NCBI GenBank assembly: GCA_900114405.1
Contig: FOSY01000006.1
Coordinates: forward strand, 62,001-126,000
Length of the DNA stretch: 64,000 nucleotides
Source: Lachnospiraceae bacterium KH1T2
GTDB lineage: Bacteria; Bacillota; Clostridia; Lachnospirales; Lachnospiraceae
Direction of reading: 5' to 3'
In this document: piece after piece, positions 43,664 to 52,997 of the stretch
Layout of the letters: each line of letters starts with the position of its first letter
Position numbering within the stretch: the stretch's first letter is position 1
Made by a program: the position numbers and the translations under genes
The notes under the pieces: generated by a model
Databases searched by the model: none
Seen by the model: the letters and a program-made list of their open reading frames with translations, nothing else
Told to the model about the DNA's origin: nothing

Positions 43664-44102
43664 ATTTTTTACCTCCTTGGCGTGAAAATAAACGCCGACG
43701 ACTATCATAACAGATTAATTCCACTTTGAACACAGCTAATTTTAATTAAATAGGTAGATTTATTACGAAAATCATGTGCGATTTGGTGTATACGATGATG
43801 AGATTGAGCATGGGAATATGTGTAATATGCACATATAAAATTGAATAAATTAAAAAAAGTTGTATAAATTATTATGCAAGAATGATAAAAAAACTAACTT
43901 TTGATGAAAAAAGTTAACATTTTGTACTAAAAAATAAACAAAGTATTAAATTATTTAAACAAAATGGAAAATATCTACATTGAGGACGTCTCACAAAAAA
44001 AGGATAATAAGTATAAAGAAAGTGTACCTATGTGGATGCAATCAGAAAAAACAGAAATGTACAGCATTCACATGGAATCTCAATTACTTACAGGAGGCAG
44101 GT
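43664..44102. promoter_or_regulatory. AT-rich intergenic region with possible AraR sites
   Basis: This 439-bp gap has no gene. ATTTTGTACTAA (43919-43930) and AAAGTTGTATAAATTATTATGC (near 43857-43878) resemble sequences upstream of araR, where AAAGTTGTAC ... TTATGC also occurs. Control of the GH43 genes by AraR is a plausible inference. No riboswitch is recognised. Confidence 0.35.
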
Positions 44103-45959
44103 ATGAGAAGAAAGCTATTGGCAGGGGTGCTTGCACTTTCCATGATAATGGAGGGTTCAGGCGTATTGTCGACGGTCAGCGCTTATGGTGCAGAGACCGT
44201 GACAGAGAAAGTACTGCAAAAGAGCAGCGGCGGCAATCCGGTGCTCGGATTTGATGAGTCAGGCGACCTATTATATGGCGGTGACCCGGCGGTACTTGTT
44301 GATGGAAACACAGCATATTTCTATATCGGGCATGATGCTTCGAGTGGAGATGGCTATGTGATGCCGGACTGGCGTTGTTATTCCACAACAGATATGAAAA
44401 ACTTCAAGTATGAAGGCGTTACTATGAAATGTTCAGACATTCCATGGGCAGATTCGACTTCATCTTGGGCAAGTCAGGTAGTCAAGTATAACGGTAAATA
44501 TTACTTATACTACTGTGCTGAGTATGACGGAAATGCTTATGGAAAATGCGTAGGCGTAGCTGTTTCAGATAGCCCGACAGGACCTTTTGTAGATAAGGGT
44601 GAGCCTCTTATCTATGACAGCATGACACCATTCCTTAATCCGGGACGTGGTGGTGCCGGCTGGGAAGACATCGACCCGACAGCCTGGGTAGAGACTGACG
44701 AGGATGGTGTCGAACACAGATATCTTGTTTGGGGCAACACTAATGCATATGTTGCAGAACTTAATGAGGATATGATCTCCATAAAAGACCGCGATGGCGA
44801 CAGCAAGATCACATTTGATGAAAGCGCCAGCGGAAAGGGAGATATTCAGAGAATAACGATCGACGGAATGCCGAATAACTGGTACTACGCTGAGGCGCCG
44901 TGGGTTTATAGAAGACAGGATTCTAACGGAAATTATTATGGTAAGTACTATCTCTTCTATGCAATGTACTGGAGAGAGCAGATGGCTTATGCGACATGCG
45001 ATTCGCTGTGGGATGCTACATATGATTATGGCGGACTTGTAATGGAGCCTGGCGCAACATCTAATACAAACCATATGGCAGTAGTTGACTTCAAGGGCAA
45101 GACTTACTTCATCTATCATTCAGGTGCTCTTCCATGGGGATCAGGTTTCCGCAGATCTGTATGTGTACAGGAGCTCCAGTTTAATGATGATGGATCAATC
45201 AAGTATCTTCAGGAAAATGCTATCGGACTTACAGGAACAGCAAGTAAGATAACTGATTCCGAGGGAGCTCCTATTGCTCATGAGGCATACAACAACTCAA
45301 CGTCAGACAGCAAGTATCCTTATACTGATGTAAAGGTTGGAACAGATTCATCAGCAAAGACAGATGATTCACTTTGGGTATTGCATGAAGGTAAGGCTGA
45401 TGATGCAGAAGAAGCATATGTTTCTATCGAGTCATACAATAAGCCGGGACTTTATCTTCAGGTAGAGTCAGACAAGACAGTCACAATGGGACAGGATTAC
45501 CAGAAAGCTTCATCAGACGGATATACAGTTGATTCGAAGAGAATGACTTTCCACACACTTGAAGGCTTTGACGGAGATTCTGATACAGTAACATTCGAAA
45601 GTGTTCAGTATCCGGGATATTATCTCACTTCAAAAGATGGCGAACTTACAGTTGAAAAAGATCCTGACAAGGACGCTTGCAGCTTCAAAGTATCAACAGA
45701 AATCAAGGGCGACGCTTCTTCTATGACTGTTCGTAAGAGCGATCGTACATATGAGGTTGGTGATACATTAAAGACAGATGACATCCGTATCACTGCAGTT
45801 GATGAGGATGGTGTCACAAATCTTGTATATGGTGACTACGACGGAGTAAAGATAGACGCTTCTGATGTTGATACAAAGAAGGCCGGAACATATACACTTA
45901 AAGTAACTTATGGCAAAGAAACAGGGACCGTTGAGATTCGCGTCCTTTCAAAAAAATAA
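44103..45959 (+). CDS. Secreted GH43 glycosidase with CBM42/AbfB-like and Ig-like domains
   Basis: A 618-residue protein starting at the ATG after AGGAGG (the frame is open 41 codons upstream without a site). A Sec signal peptide covers about 1-29. The GH43 five-blade domain (about 45-355) holds a base Asp in LYGGDPAVLVDG, a middle Asp in WEDIDPTAW and a catalytic Glu in YAEAPWVYRR. A beta-trefoil arabinose-binding-like domain (about 420-530, SYNKPGLYLQVE ... VQYPGYYLTS) and a bacterial Ig-like domain (about 540-615) follow. It would act outside the cell on arabinose-containing side chains. Linkage specificity is not predictable from sequence alone. It precedes the giant GH43 protein by 18 bp. 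Confidence 0.88.
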   Translation: MRRKLLAGVLALSMIMEGSGVLSTVSAYGAETVTEKVLQKSSGGNPVLGFDESGDLLYGGDPAVLVDGNTAYFYIGHDASSGDGYVMPDWRCYSTTDMKNFKYEGVTMKCSDIPWADSTSSWASQVVKYNGKYYLYYCAEYDGNAYGKCVGVAVSDSPTGPFVDKGEPLIYDSMTPFLNPGRGGAGWEDIDPTAWVETDEDGVEHRYLVWGNTNAYVAELNEDMISIKDRDGDSKITFDESASGKGDIQRITIDGMPNNWYYAEAPWVYRRQDSNGNYYGKYYLFYAMYWREQMAYATCDSLWDATYDYGGLVMEPGATSNTNHMAVVDFKGKTYFIYHSGALPWGSGFRRSVCVQELQFNDDGSIKYLQENAIGLTGTASKITDSEGAPIAHEAYNNSTSDSKYPYTDVKVGTDSSAKTDDSLWVLHEGKADDAEEAYVSIESYNKPGLYLQVESDKTVTMGQDYQKASSDGYTVDSKRMTFHTLEGFDGDSDTVTFESVQYPGYYLTSKDGELTVEKDPDKDACSFKVSTEIKGDASSMTVRKSDRTYEVGDTLKTDDIRITAVDEDGVTNLVYGDYDGVKIDASDVDTKKAGTYTLKVTYGKETGTVEIRVLSKK

Positions 45960-45977
45960 GATAAGGAGTAACAGTTT

Positions 45978-48900
45978 ATGCAATATCTGCAATACAAAAA
46001 ATTGATGTGTGCAGTGCTTGCGGCAAGCATGGTAGTTACCGGTGTTCCGGGAACTGATGTAAGTGCTTCTGCAGCTGAGCAGTCAGACAATTCAGACAAA
46101 AGTCAGTCAGAAAATGCAAAGTCAGATCTTCCTGATCCTGTTTCTCACTATGATTTTGACGGTGAGCTTCCGGAAGATGCTAAGCCGGTTTTGAAGGGAC
46201 TTTCCGAGTATGAGGGCAGCGTAGAATATGGAGAAGGCCATACAGACGATAAGGCCGATAAGTCAGTAAAGCTCGGAGACTATGGAATCGAGCTTCCTGA
46301 TAAGAACATCGGTGAGGATTATACAGTTTCTCTTTGGGTAAAGTCTACAGATACGATAGTTGAAAATCAGTCAGGTGTCTTCCTTGGATACCATGATCCT
46401 GAAAAGTGGATCAGCCTTGCAGGCGGGTCAAATGGTAAGTATAAGGTATGGACTAACGACTCTAATGATTCAAATTATAACTGGGCAACACTTGCAAGCG
46501 TTGATCAGGAAAAAGACAAGTGGAGAATGGTAACTTTCACACAGGAGGGTGATGAGTTTTCATTCTATATTGATGGAGAAAAGGTTGTAACAACAACAGC
46601 TCCTGAGGCACTTAATGGAGAAGATCAGGGAGTTTATCTGGGCGTAACAAACTGGGATTCACTTTTCAAGGGCTACATGGATGATGTTACTATCTACAAC
46701 GAGGCACTTGATGCAGCACAGATCCGCGAGCTTTTTGATGGAAAAACATCAGAAGATGTGCTTAAAGAAGAGGGCTTTACAGTAGCTAAAAGCCTTTCTC
46801 TTAAAACAGGAAAGTCAGCTGACCTTGATGTAAAGATTCCTGCATCAGTTTTAGGCTATGACATTTCTTACACATCAGAAGATGAGTCAGTTGCTACTGT
46901 TGCAGACGGCAAGGTAACAGGTGTCGGCACAGGTGAAACAACCATTACTACAAGGGTTGCCCTTGGTGATGTAGTGATGTCGGCAAAGACCGCAATTACA
47001 GTCGAAGAGTCTGACGTAGAGAATCTTGATGTTGCGGCTGAGTATGACTTCAGCTCTATTGAGGACGGAAAGATCAAGGATAAGTCAGGAAATGGTAACG
47101 ATGCCATCGTTAAGGGCAGCGGCACAACAGTTACTGACAATGTTCTTCATCTTAACGGTAAAGGCTATGTTGATCTTCCTACATCAATAGTAGATAGTCT
47201 TTCAGATGTAGAAGAATTTACGATCGAGACAACTTTCACCAGAGATTCTGACTGTGGTTCAAATGCGTGGGCATACAGCATCGGTGCGAAGAAGGCTAGC
47301 TCAGGAACAAATTATATTTTCCTTTCACCTGCTTTCTCAGGAAGCACTATCCGCGGAGGTATTAAGAACTCTTCAACAGAGCTTCTTCTTGATACAGGTC
47401 TTACATCTGTAGCAGGAAAAGAGTATACAGCTGATATGACCATTGATAACGGTAAGGTTACACTTTATCTCAATGGTGTTCAGGTAGGAAAAACAATTGA
47501 TTCTGGATACAAAGTAGCTGATATCATCAAAGCCGGCAGTGATGGTGATGTACTTGGATACATCGGCGGTTCATGCTGGTCAGCAGATCCGAATTTCAAG
47601 GGAACTATCAAAGATTTCAAGATTTACAATGGTGTTAAGTCAGCAGATGAGATTCAGGAAGCTTTTGGCGGGCAGTTCCAGAAAGACTTCGAGTCAGGGG
47701 TTACGGTCGATGAACTTCTTGGAAGAAACGCTTCAGCCGACAAGGTTCGCTATGACCTTAATCTTTTGACAGAATTTGATGAAAACAAGATCACATGGGA
47801 GTCATCAGACACATCAGTACTTACAAATGATGGTAAAGTTCTTAATGATAAGGATGAGGATAAGAAGGTAACATTTACAGGTACTGTAAAAAATGGTAAT
47901 CTCAGTGCTTCACAGGAGTTTGAGTTTACAGTTCTTAAACTTGACCGCAAAGAACTTGATGCACTTATCGAAAAAGCAGAGAAGCTTGTTAACAGCAGCT
48001 CTTGTACAGAAAGTGCCATAGAGACACTTAAGTCAGCTATTAAAACAGCTGAAGAAGCTGATACACAGTCAAAAGTCAGATCAGCAACTAAAGCTCTTAA
48101 GAATGCGATCGATAATGTACAGAACGACACTCTTTATATCGATCCATTCTCAGCAATCGATGAATCTGCATTCCCGGCAGAGAGAAGCGTTGAGGCAGGA
48201 AAGACTGTAGTACTTACAACTATTCCTTCAAAGATAGCTGATGTAGTTACAGTAGAAGTTTCATCTGATGATGAAAAAGTTGCTGAAATAGCCAATAAAG
48301 ATGGCGAGATCTCAGTAACAGCCAGGAAGACGGGAAGTGCTGATATCACAGTTGCTGTAACAGATAAGTCTGGCTACACAGTACTCTATGAGACAAGGAT
48401 CAATGTTGTTGCTTCAGAATCTACAAGTGACGATGACGTTGATAATGATGAGAACAAAGAGTCAAGAATCCTTAAGTTTACATTTGATGATGAAACAGAT
48501 GGACTTACAAGCGGAGATTACAGCGCTTCAGGAAGTTATTCTTCGTTAAGTGAAGGTGTTGATGGAAAGGCTCTCTACCTCTCAGGTTCAAATTCACAGT
48601 ACCTTACTGTAGCTGACGGCAATGGTAAGAGCCCGCTCACAGGTCTTGATGAGTTTACTATTTCTTATGACTTTAAGGCTGCAAGAAGCTCTACGAACTG
48701 GGGATATTTCGCAACACCGCTTACAGCTGAGTCAGGAGCTCAGAGCTATGGTGCAGAGAAATATACAGGTTCTCTGATAAATGGCGGAAGCACAACTATC
48801 GAGCGTTACAACAATACAGGCTCAAGAAGCTCATGCCCTTCACTTGCAACAAAATCTGGTGAGTGGCACCATATCGACGTTGTTTATGAAGCTGACAAGA

Positions 48901-51900
48901 CTATTCTTTATGTTGATAAAGAACTCAGATCAGTAGTAGACAGCACAGTTGATATGACAGATCTCCTTGGAGAAGATTCAATATTCTGGCTTGGACATGC
49001 TAACTGGGGCAGCGGCGAAAACTGCAAGGGTTACTTCGATAACTTCTGTATTTACAATAAGGCACTCAACGATGAAGAACTTGGCGTAGATATTCAGGAA
49101 AGCCAGAGAGAAAATCTTAACCGCAGTGTTGATATCTCTATCACAGACGTAAAAGCAGACTATGAGGACGAGATGCAGGTAGATGAGGGAGAAAATGTTG
49201 ATCTTACAACTCCTGCAAACGTTACATTCTCTGATGGTTCAAAAACAGAAGCATCTTCTATCATCTGGAAGGATGAAGACGGCAATACAGTATCAAACGC
49301 TGATGCACTTTCAGCTGGTGTTCATGAGCTTACTGGTGAGATTTCATACTTTGGAAATCCTGTGATCGATGAGAAGGCTGATCCATACGTTATCTACAAT
49401 GAAGATGATGGATATTACTACTTTACATCTTCATGGCCGGCATATGGCAGTGCAGATAATGGCTATGACAGGATCGCACTTAGAAGAGCAAAGTCTCTTG
49501 ATGGTCTTAAAGATGCAGAAGACCATGTGATCTGGTGGCATCACACAGATGGAACTGCACCGAAGTATCATATTTGGGCACCGGAACTCCATAAGGTAAA
49601 CGGTAAGTGGTATGTATACTTTGCAGGCTCAGCATCAACGACAAACAAGTGGGATATTCATCCATATGTGATCAAGTGCAGCAATTCAGATGATCTTCTT
49701 AGCGAAGATTCATGGAGCGATGCAGTAAGATTTACAAATGCAGATGGAACTTATACAGACAACTTTGACAATTTCGACCTTGATATGACAACATTCAACC
49801 TTAACGGTGTTGACTATGTTGTATGGGCACACAAGCCAAATGTATCTTATCTTAAGCTCGGTATCCTTGACTCTGACGAGCCATGGCACCTTAAGGCTGG
49901 TACAGATACAATGATCCTTACAACTCCTGAATATGACTGGGAGATGAATGGATCAAGCACTTCAAGCATGGTAAATGAAGGACCGGCAGCACTTTTCCAT
50001 GACGGAAAGCTTTATATTACATATTCAGCTTCTACAACAGGACCTGAGTACTGCATGGGTATGATGTCAATTGATATTAATGCAGATCTCTTTAATATTA
50101 AGAATTGGACAAAGTCAACAAAGCCGATACTCCAGACATCTGATCTTTATCAGCAGTATGGACCGGGACATAATTCATTTACAGTAGATAAGAATGGAAA
50201 TGTTGTCATTGTTTATCATTCAAGAGATGAGGAGTGCTATGAAAACAAGTGTGCATGGGCAGATAATGATCCACTCTATGACCCTTGCCGTAATGCAAAC
50301 TATGCATATGTAAGATTTGCAGAAGATGGAACACCTGTATTCAGCAGCACAGAGTACAAGGAGACAAAGGCATACGAGGAGTCAACAGGCACTAAGTTCA
50401 CACGAATCATTAAGGTTGGCGATGATAAGTCAGTTGTTGATCATGATGAGGCAGCTCTTAAGATCAACAATATCGATGACGTAAGAGGAAACCTTACACT
50501 TCCGCTTGCAGGAGAGAGAGGTTCATCTATCTCTTGGAATTCTTCAGATCCATCAGTTATCACAGATGTTGAAGAAGATGGAAAGGCAGCAGGTGTAGTT
50601 ACAAGACAGGCTAAGGACACAGATGTAACACTTACAGCTACTATTACTTATGGTGAAGCATCAGTAACAAAGGAATTTACAGCGCACGTAAAGGCTGCGG
50701 TTGAAACACCTAAGCTTACGAAGTATCTGTGGGCACATTTCACAGGTTCAGAGTCAACAGCTGAAGAGGAGCAGATATACTTCTCAGACAGTACTGACGG
50801 CTATAACTGGACAGCACTTAATGATGGTGATCCTGTAATTGAAAGTACACTTGGTGAAAAAGGACTTCGTGATCCATTCATCATGAGATCACCTGAGGGG
50901 GACAAGTTCTACCTTATTGCAACAGATTTAAGTATTTATAACAACAGAGGTTCAAACCAGTGGACAAGAGCAGCTACACAGGGCAGCAAGTCTATAATGG
51001 TATGGGAGTCAACAGATCTTGTAAACTGGAGCGATCAGAGAATGGTAGAGGTTGCAACAGATGATTCCGGATGTACATGGGCTCCTGAGGCATGCTACAA
51101 CCCTGAGACTGGTGAGTATTATGTATATTGGGCATCTGATGTAGACGGAATCAAGAGCGTTTACTATGCAAAGACAAGAGATTTCTATACATTCTCTGAA
51201 CCGGAAGTTTGGATCACAAAGAATAATAAGAATGGTCAGCAGATCAGCGTAATTGATACATCTGTCCTTCCTATTGAAAATGAAGATGGCAGCTACACAT
51301 ATTACAGACTTACAAAGGCTGAATCATCAGGCGGAAGATCACTTCAGATGGAGGATTCTGATCCTTCAAGCGGAACATATGAGTTCCTTGAAGTAGCAGA
51401 TTCACTTGATGGACCTTGGACAAGAATTGAATCTGATTTCCTTAACAGCAATACAGGTGTTGAGGGCGGAACAATGATGAAACTCAACAATGAGGACAAG
51501 TACGTACTGTTCCTTGATAAGTATTCAAGCGGTACAGGTTACTTCCCATCAGTGACAGATGATCTTTCATCAGGAACATTTACAAAGCTTTCATCAAGCG
51601 AGTATTCATTCCCTGGAACAATGAGACATGGTACTGCAATGCCTATCACAGAGGATGAGTATAAAGCAATCGAGAAGAAGTGGGGCACAGCTGAGGAAGA
51701 GATAGATACTTCTGTATCGCTTAAAGATTCAGCAATTGCCAATATCACATTCGATAAGGATGATGTACTTGCTGCAGATGGTCTTAAAATTACAGCAGCT
51801 AACGGATACACAGTAGTTGATAATGATGTTCTTGGCGGTAAGGCCCTCCAGCTTGACAGCGCAGGCAAGCAGTGGCTGGATGTTAAGACAGAGGATGGAA

Positions 51901-52883
51901 AGTCAGTTCTTTCAGGACAGACAGCTGTTACATTTAATTACTGGAGCAAGGTAACTGATGCAAGCAGCGCAAATAAGGGCTGGACGATCTTTGCTGCTAA
52001 TAATGGAGATCTTTTCAAGTGGCCGAATGAGACATATTTTGGAATAATCGATGCTCTTCCGAATGCATCTATTTCAGATAAGGGTCTTACAGTACAGAGA
52101 TTTAATGATACCGGAAGCCGTTCAGCAGTCAATAATACAACAAATGTTGACTCAGAGTGGAAGATGGTAACAGCAGTTGCAACACCTAAGAGCACATCAC
52201 TTTATGTGAATGGTGAGCTTATATCAAAGGTTGCAAGTAAGATTTCTCTTGCGGATCTTTTTGGAGACGAGGAGAATGGAGCACTTCAGATCGGTAAGGC
52301 AAACTGGAATCCAGGTGAGTACTTTAATGGTGAGATTGATAATATCTCTATCTACAACAGAGCTATTACCGCAGATGAAGTAAAGAGCATTTATACAACA
52401 AAGAGCTACACAGGTAAGGTTGAAAAAGAGTACACACTTAAGAAATCATGGGGCAAGACCTATTGCCTGGATGAAGATGGAAACAGAGTAACAGGCTTTG
52501 TAACTATCGATGGCGCAAGATACTATTTTGATCCTGCGAATAAGGGCGCAATGAAGACATCTGCATTCTTTACAGCAGAAGAGAACGGCAGAGAGTACAC
52601 ATTCAGAGCACTTAGAGATGGTAAGCTCGCAACGGGCTTTGTAACTACATGGTCTACATCAAAGTATTACTTTGATGAGGATTATCACATGGTTACAGGT
52701 TTCTATGACATTGATGGAAAGACATACTATTTCAAAGAAAACGGTGTTATGGCAAAGGGCTGGATCACTGTTGACGGAGAAAAGTATTACTTCTCATCAA
52801 AAGGAGAGATGCTTGTAGGCGAAGTTACTATCTCAGGACACAAGTATACATTCAGTGAAAATGGTAAACTTGTTAATGAATGA
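45978..52883 (+). CDS. Giant wall-bound multidomain GH43 enzyme (2 GH43, 4 LamG, Ig-like, cell-wall-binding repeats)
   Basis: A 2301-residue exported protein. Approximate domain order: signal peptide (1-34), LamG (54-255), BIG2 (271-345), LamG (356-564), Ig-like (575-653), FIVAR-like helices (656-717), BIG2 (725-813), LamG (833-1038), Ig-like (1052-1125), GH43 (1127-1472), Ig-like (1488-1572), second GH43 (1580-1895), LamG (1917-2141), then choline-/glucan-binding-type repeats (2156-2301, e.g. GWITVDGEKYYFS). The catalytic modules show IDEKADPYVIYN and GLRDPFIMRS. The C-terminal repeats should hold it on the cell surface. It is probably an arabinan/arabinoxylan depolymerase with several carbohydrate-binding LamG modules. 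The domain calls come from repeated motifs; borders are approximate. A terminator follows. Confidence 0.88.
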   Translation: MQYLQYKKLMCAVLAASMVVTGVPGTDVSASAAEQSDNSDKSQSENAKSDLPDPVSHYDFDGELPEDAKPVLKGLSEYEGSVEYGEGHTDDKADKSVKLGDYGIELPDKNIGEDYTVSLWVKSTDTIVENQSGVFLGYHDPEKWISLAGGSNGKYKVWTNDSNDSNYNWATLASVDQEKDKWRMVTFTQEGDEFSFYIDGEKVVTTTAPEALNGEDQGVYLGVTNWDSLFKGYMDDVTIYNEALDAAQIRELFDGKTSEDVLKEEGFTVAKSLSLKTGKSADLDVKIPASVLGYDISYTSEDESVATVADGKVTGVGTGETTITTRVALGDVVMSAKTAITVEESDVENLDVAAEYDFSSIEDGKIKDKSGNGNDAIVKGSGTTVTDNVLHLNGKGYVDLPTSIVDSLSDVEEFTIETTFTRDSDCGSNAWAYSIGAKKASSGTNYIFLSPAFSGSTIRGGIKNSSTELLLDTGLTSVAGKEYTADMTIDNGKVTLYLNGVQVGKTIDSGYKVADIIKAGSDGDVLGYIGGSCWSADPNFKGTIKDFKIYNGVKSADEIQEAFGGQFQKDFESGVTVDELLGRNASADKVRYDLNLLTEFDENKITWESSDTSVLTNDGKVLNDKDEDKKVTFTGTVKNGNLSASQEFEFTVLKLDRKELDALIEKAEKLVNSSSCTESAIETLKSAIKTAEEADTQSKVRSATKALKNAIDNVQNDTLYIDPFSAIDESAFPAERSVEAGKTVVLTTIPSKIADVVTVEVSSDDEKVAEIANKDGEISVTARKTGSADITVAVTDKSGYTVLYETRINVVASESTSDDDVDNDENKESRILKFTFDDETDGLTSGDYSASGSYSSLSEGVDGKALYLSGSNSQYLTVADGNGKSPLTGLDEFTISYDFKAARSSTNWGYFATPLTAESGAQSYGAEKYTGSLINGGSTTIERYNNTGSRSSCPSLATKSGEWHHIDVVYEADKTILYVDKELRSVVDSTVDMTDLLGEDSIFWLGHANWGSGENCKGYFDNFCIYNKALNDEELGVDIQESQRENLNRSVDISITDVKADYEDEMQVDEGENVDLTTPANVTFSDGSKTEASSIIWKDEDGNTVSNADALSAGVHELTGEISYFGNPVIDEKADPYVIYNEDDGYYYFTSSWPAYGSADNGYDRIALRRAKSLDGLKDAEDHVIWWHHTDGTAPKYHIWAPELHKVNGKWYVYFAGSASTTNKWDIHPYVIKCSNSDDLLSEDSWSDAVRFTNADGTYTDNFDNFDLDMTTFNLNGVDYVVWAHKPNVSYLKLGILDSDEPWHLKAGTDTMILTTPEYDWEMNGSSTSSMVNEGPAALFHDGKLYITYSASTTGPEYCMGMMSIDINADLFNIKNWTKSTKPILQTSDLYQQYGPGHNSFTVDKNGNVVIVYHSRDEECYENKCAWADNDPLYDPCRNANYAYVRFAEDGTPVFSSTEYKETKAYEESTGTKFTRIIKVGDDKSVVDHDEAALKINNIDDVRGNLTLPLAGERGSSISWNSSDPSVITDVEEDGKAAGVVTRQAKDTDVTLTATITYGEASVTKEFTAHVKAAVETPKLTKYLWAHFTGSESTAEEEQIYFSDSTDGYNWTALNDGDPVIESTLGEKGLRDPFIMRSPEGDKFYLIATDLSIYNNRGSNQWTRAATQGSKSIMVWESTDLVNWSDQRMVEVATDDSGCTWAPEACYNPETGEYYVYWASDVDGIKSVYYAKTRDFYTFSEPEVWITKNNKNGQQISVIDTSVLPIENEDGSYTYYRLTKAESSGGRSLQMEDSDPSSGTYEFLEVADSLDGPWTRIESDFLNSNTGVEGGTMMKLNNEDKYVLFLDKYSSGTGYFPSVTDDLSSGTFTKLSSSEYSFPGTMRHGTAMPITEDEYKAIEKKWGTAEEEIDTSVSLKDSAIANITFDKDDVLAADGLKITAANGYTVVDNDVLGGKALQLDSAGKQWLDVKTEDGKSVLSGQTAVTFNYWSKVTDASSANKGWTIFAANNGDLFKWPNETYFGIIDALPNASISDKGLTVQRFNDTGSRSAVNNTTNVDSEWKMVTAVATPKSTSLYVNGELISKVASKISLADLFGDEENGALQIGKANWNPGEYFNGEIDNISIYNRAITADEVKSIYTTKSYTGKVEKEYTLKKSWGKTYCLDEDGNRVTGFVTIDGARYYFDPANKGAMKTSAFFTAEENGREYTFRALRDGKLATGFVTTWSTSKYYFDEDYHMVTGFYDIDGKTYYFKENGVMAKGWITVDGEKYYFSSKGEMLVGEVTISGHKYTFSENGKLVNE

Positions 52884-52898
52884 TCATTAAAACACAAA

Positions 52899-52933
52899 GA
52901 GGCATGGCCGGAAGCGGTCATGCTTCTTTTTTT
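52899..52933 (+). terminator. Terminator of the GH43 operon
   Basis: GAGGCATGGCCG / CGGTCATGCTTC (two G-U pairs) with a GAAG tetraloop and seven T. Confidence 0.85.
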
Positions 52934-52997
52934 AGACAATATTAAGAGGGATTTAATAATAAAATAGTATTATCAGCCATGAAAGAAGAGGACATAT

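Noticed and set aside
43964..44254. Frame overlapping the start of the GH43 gene in another phase
   Set aside because: It has no ribosome site and overlaps the clear signal peptide and AGGAGG of the real gene.
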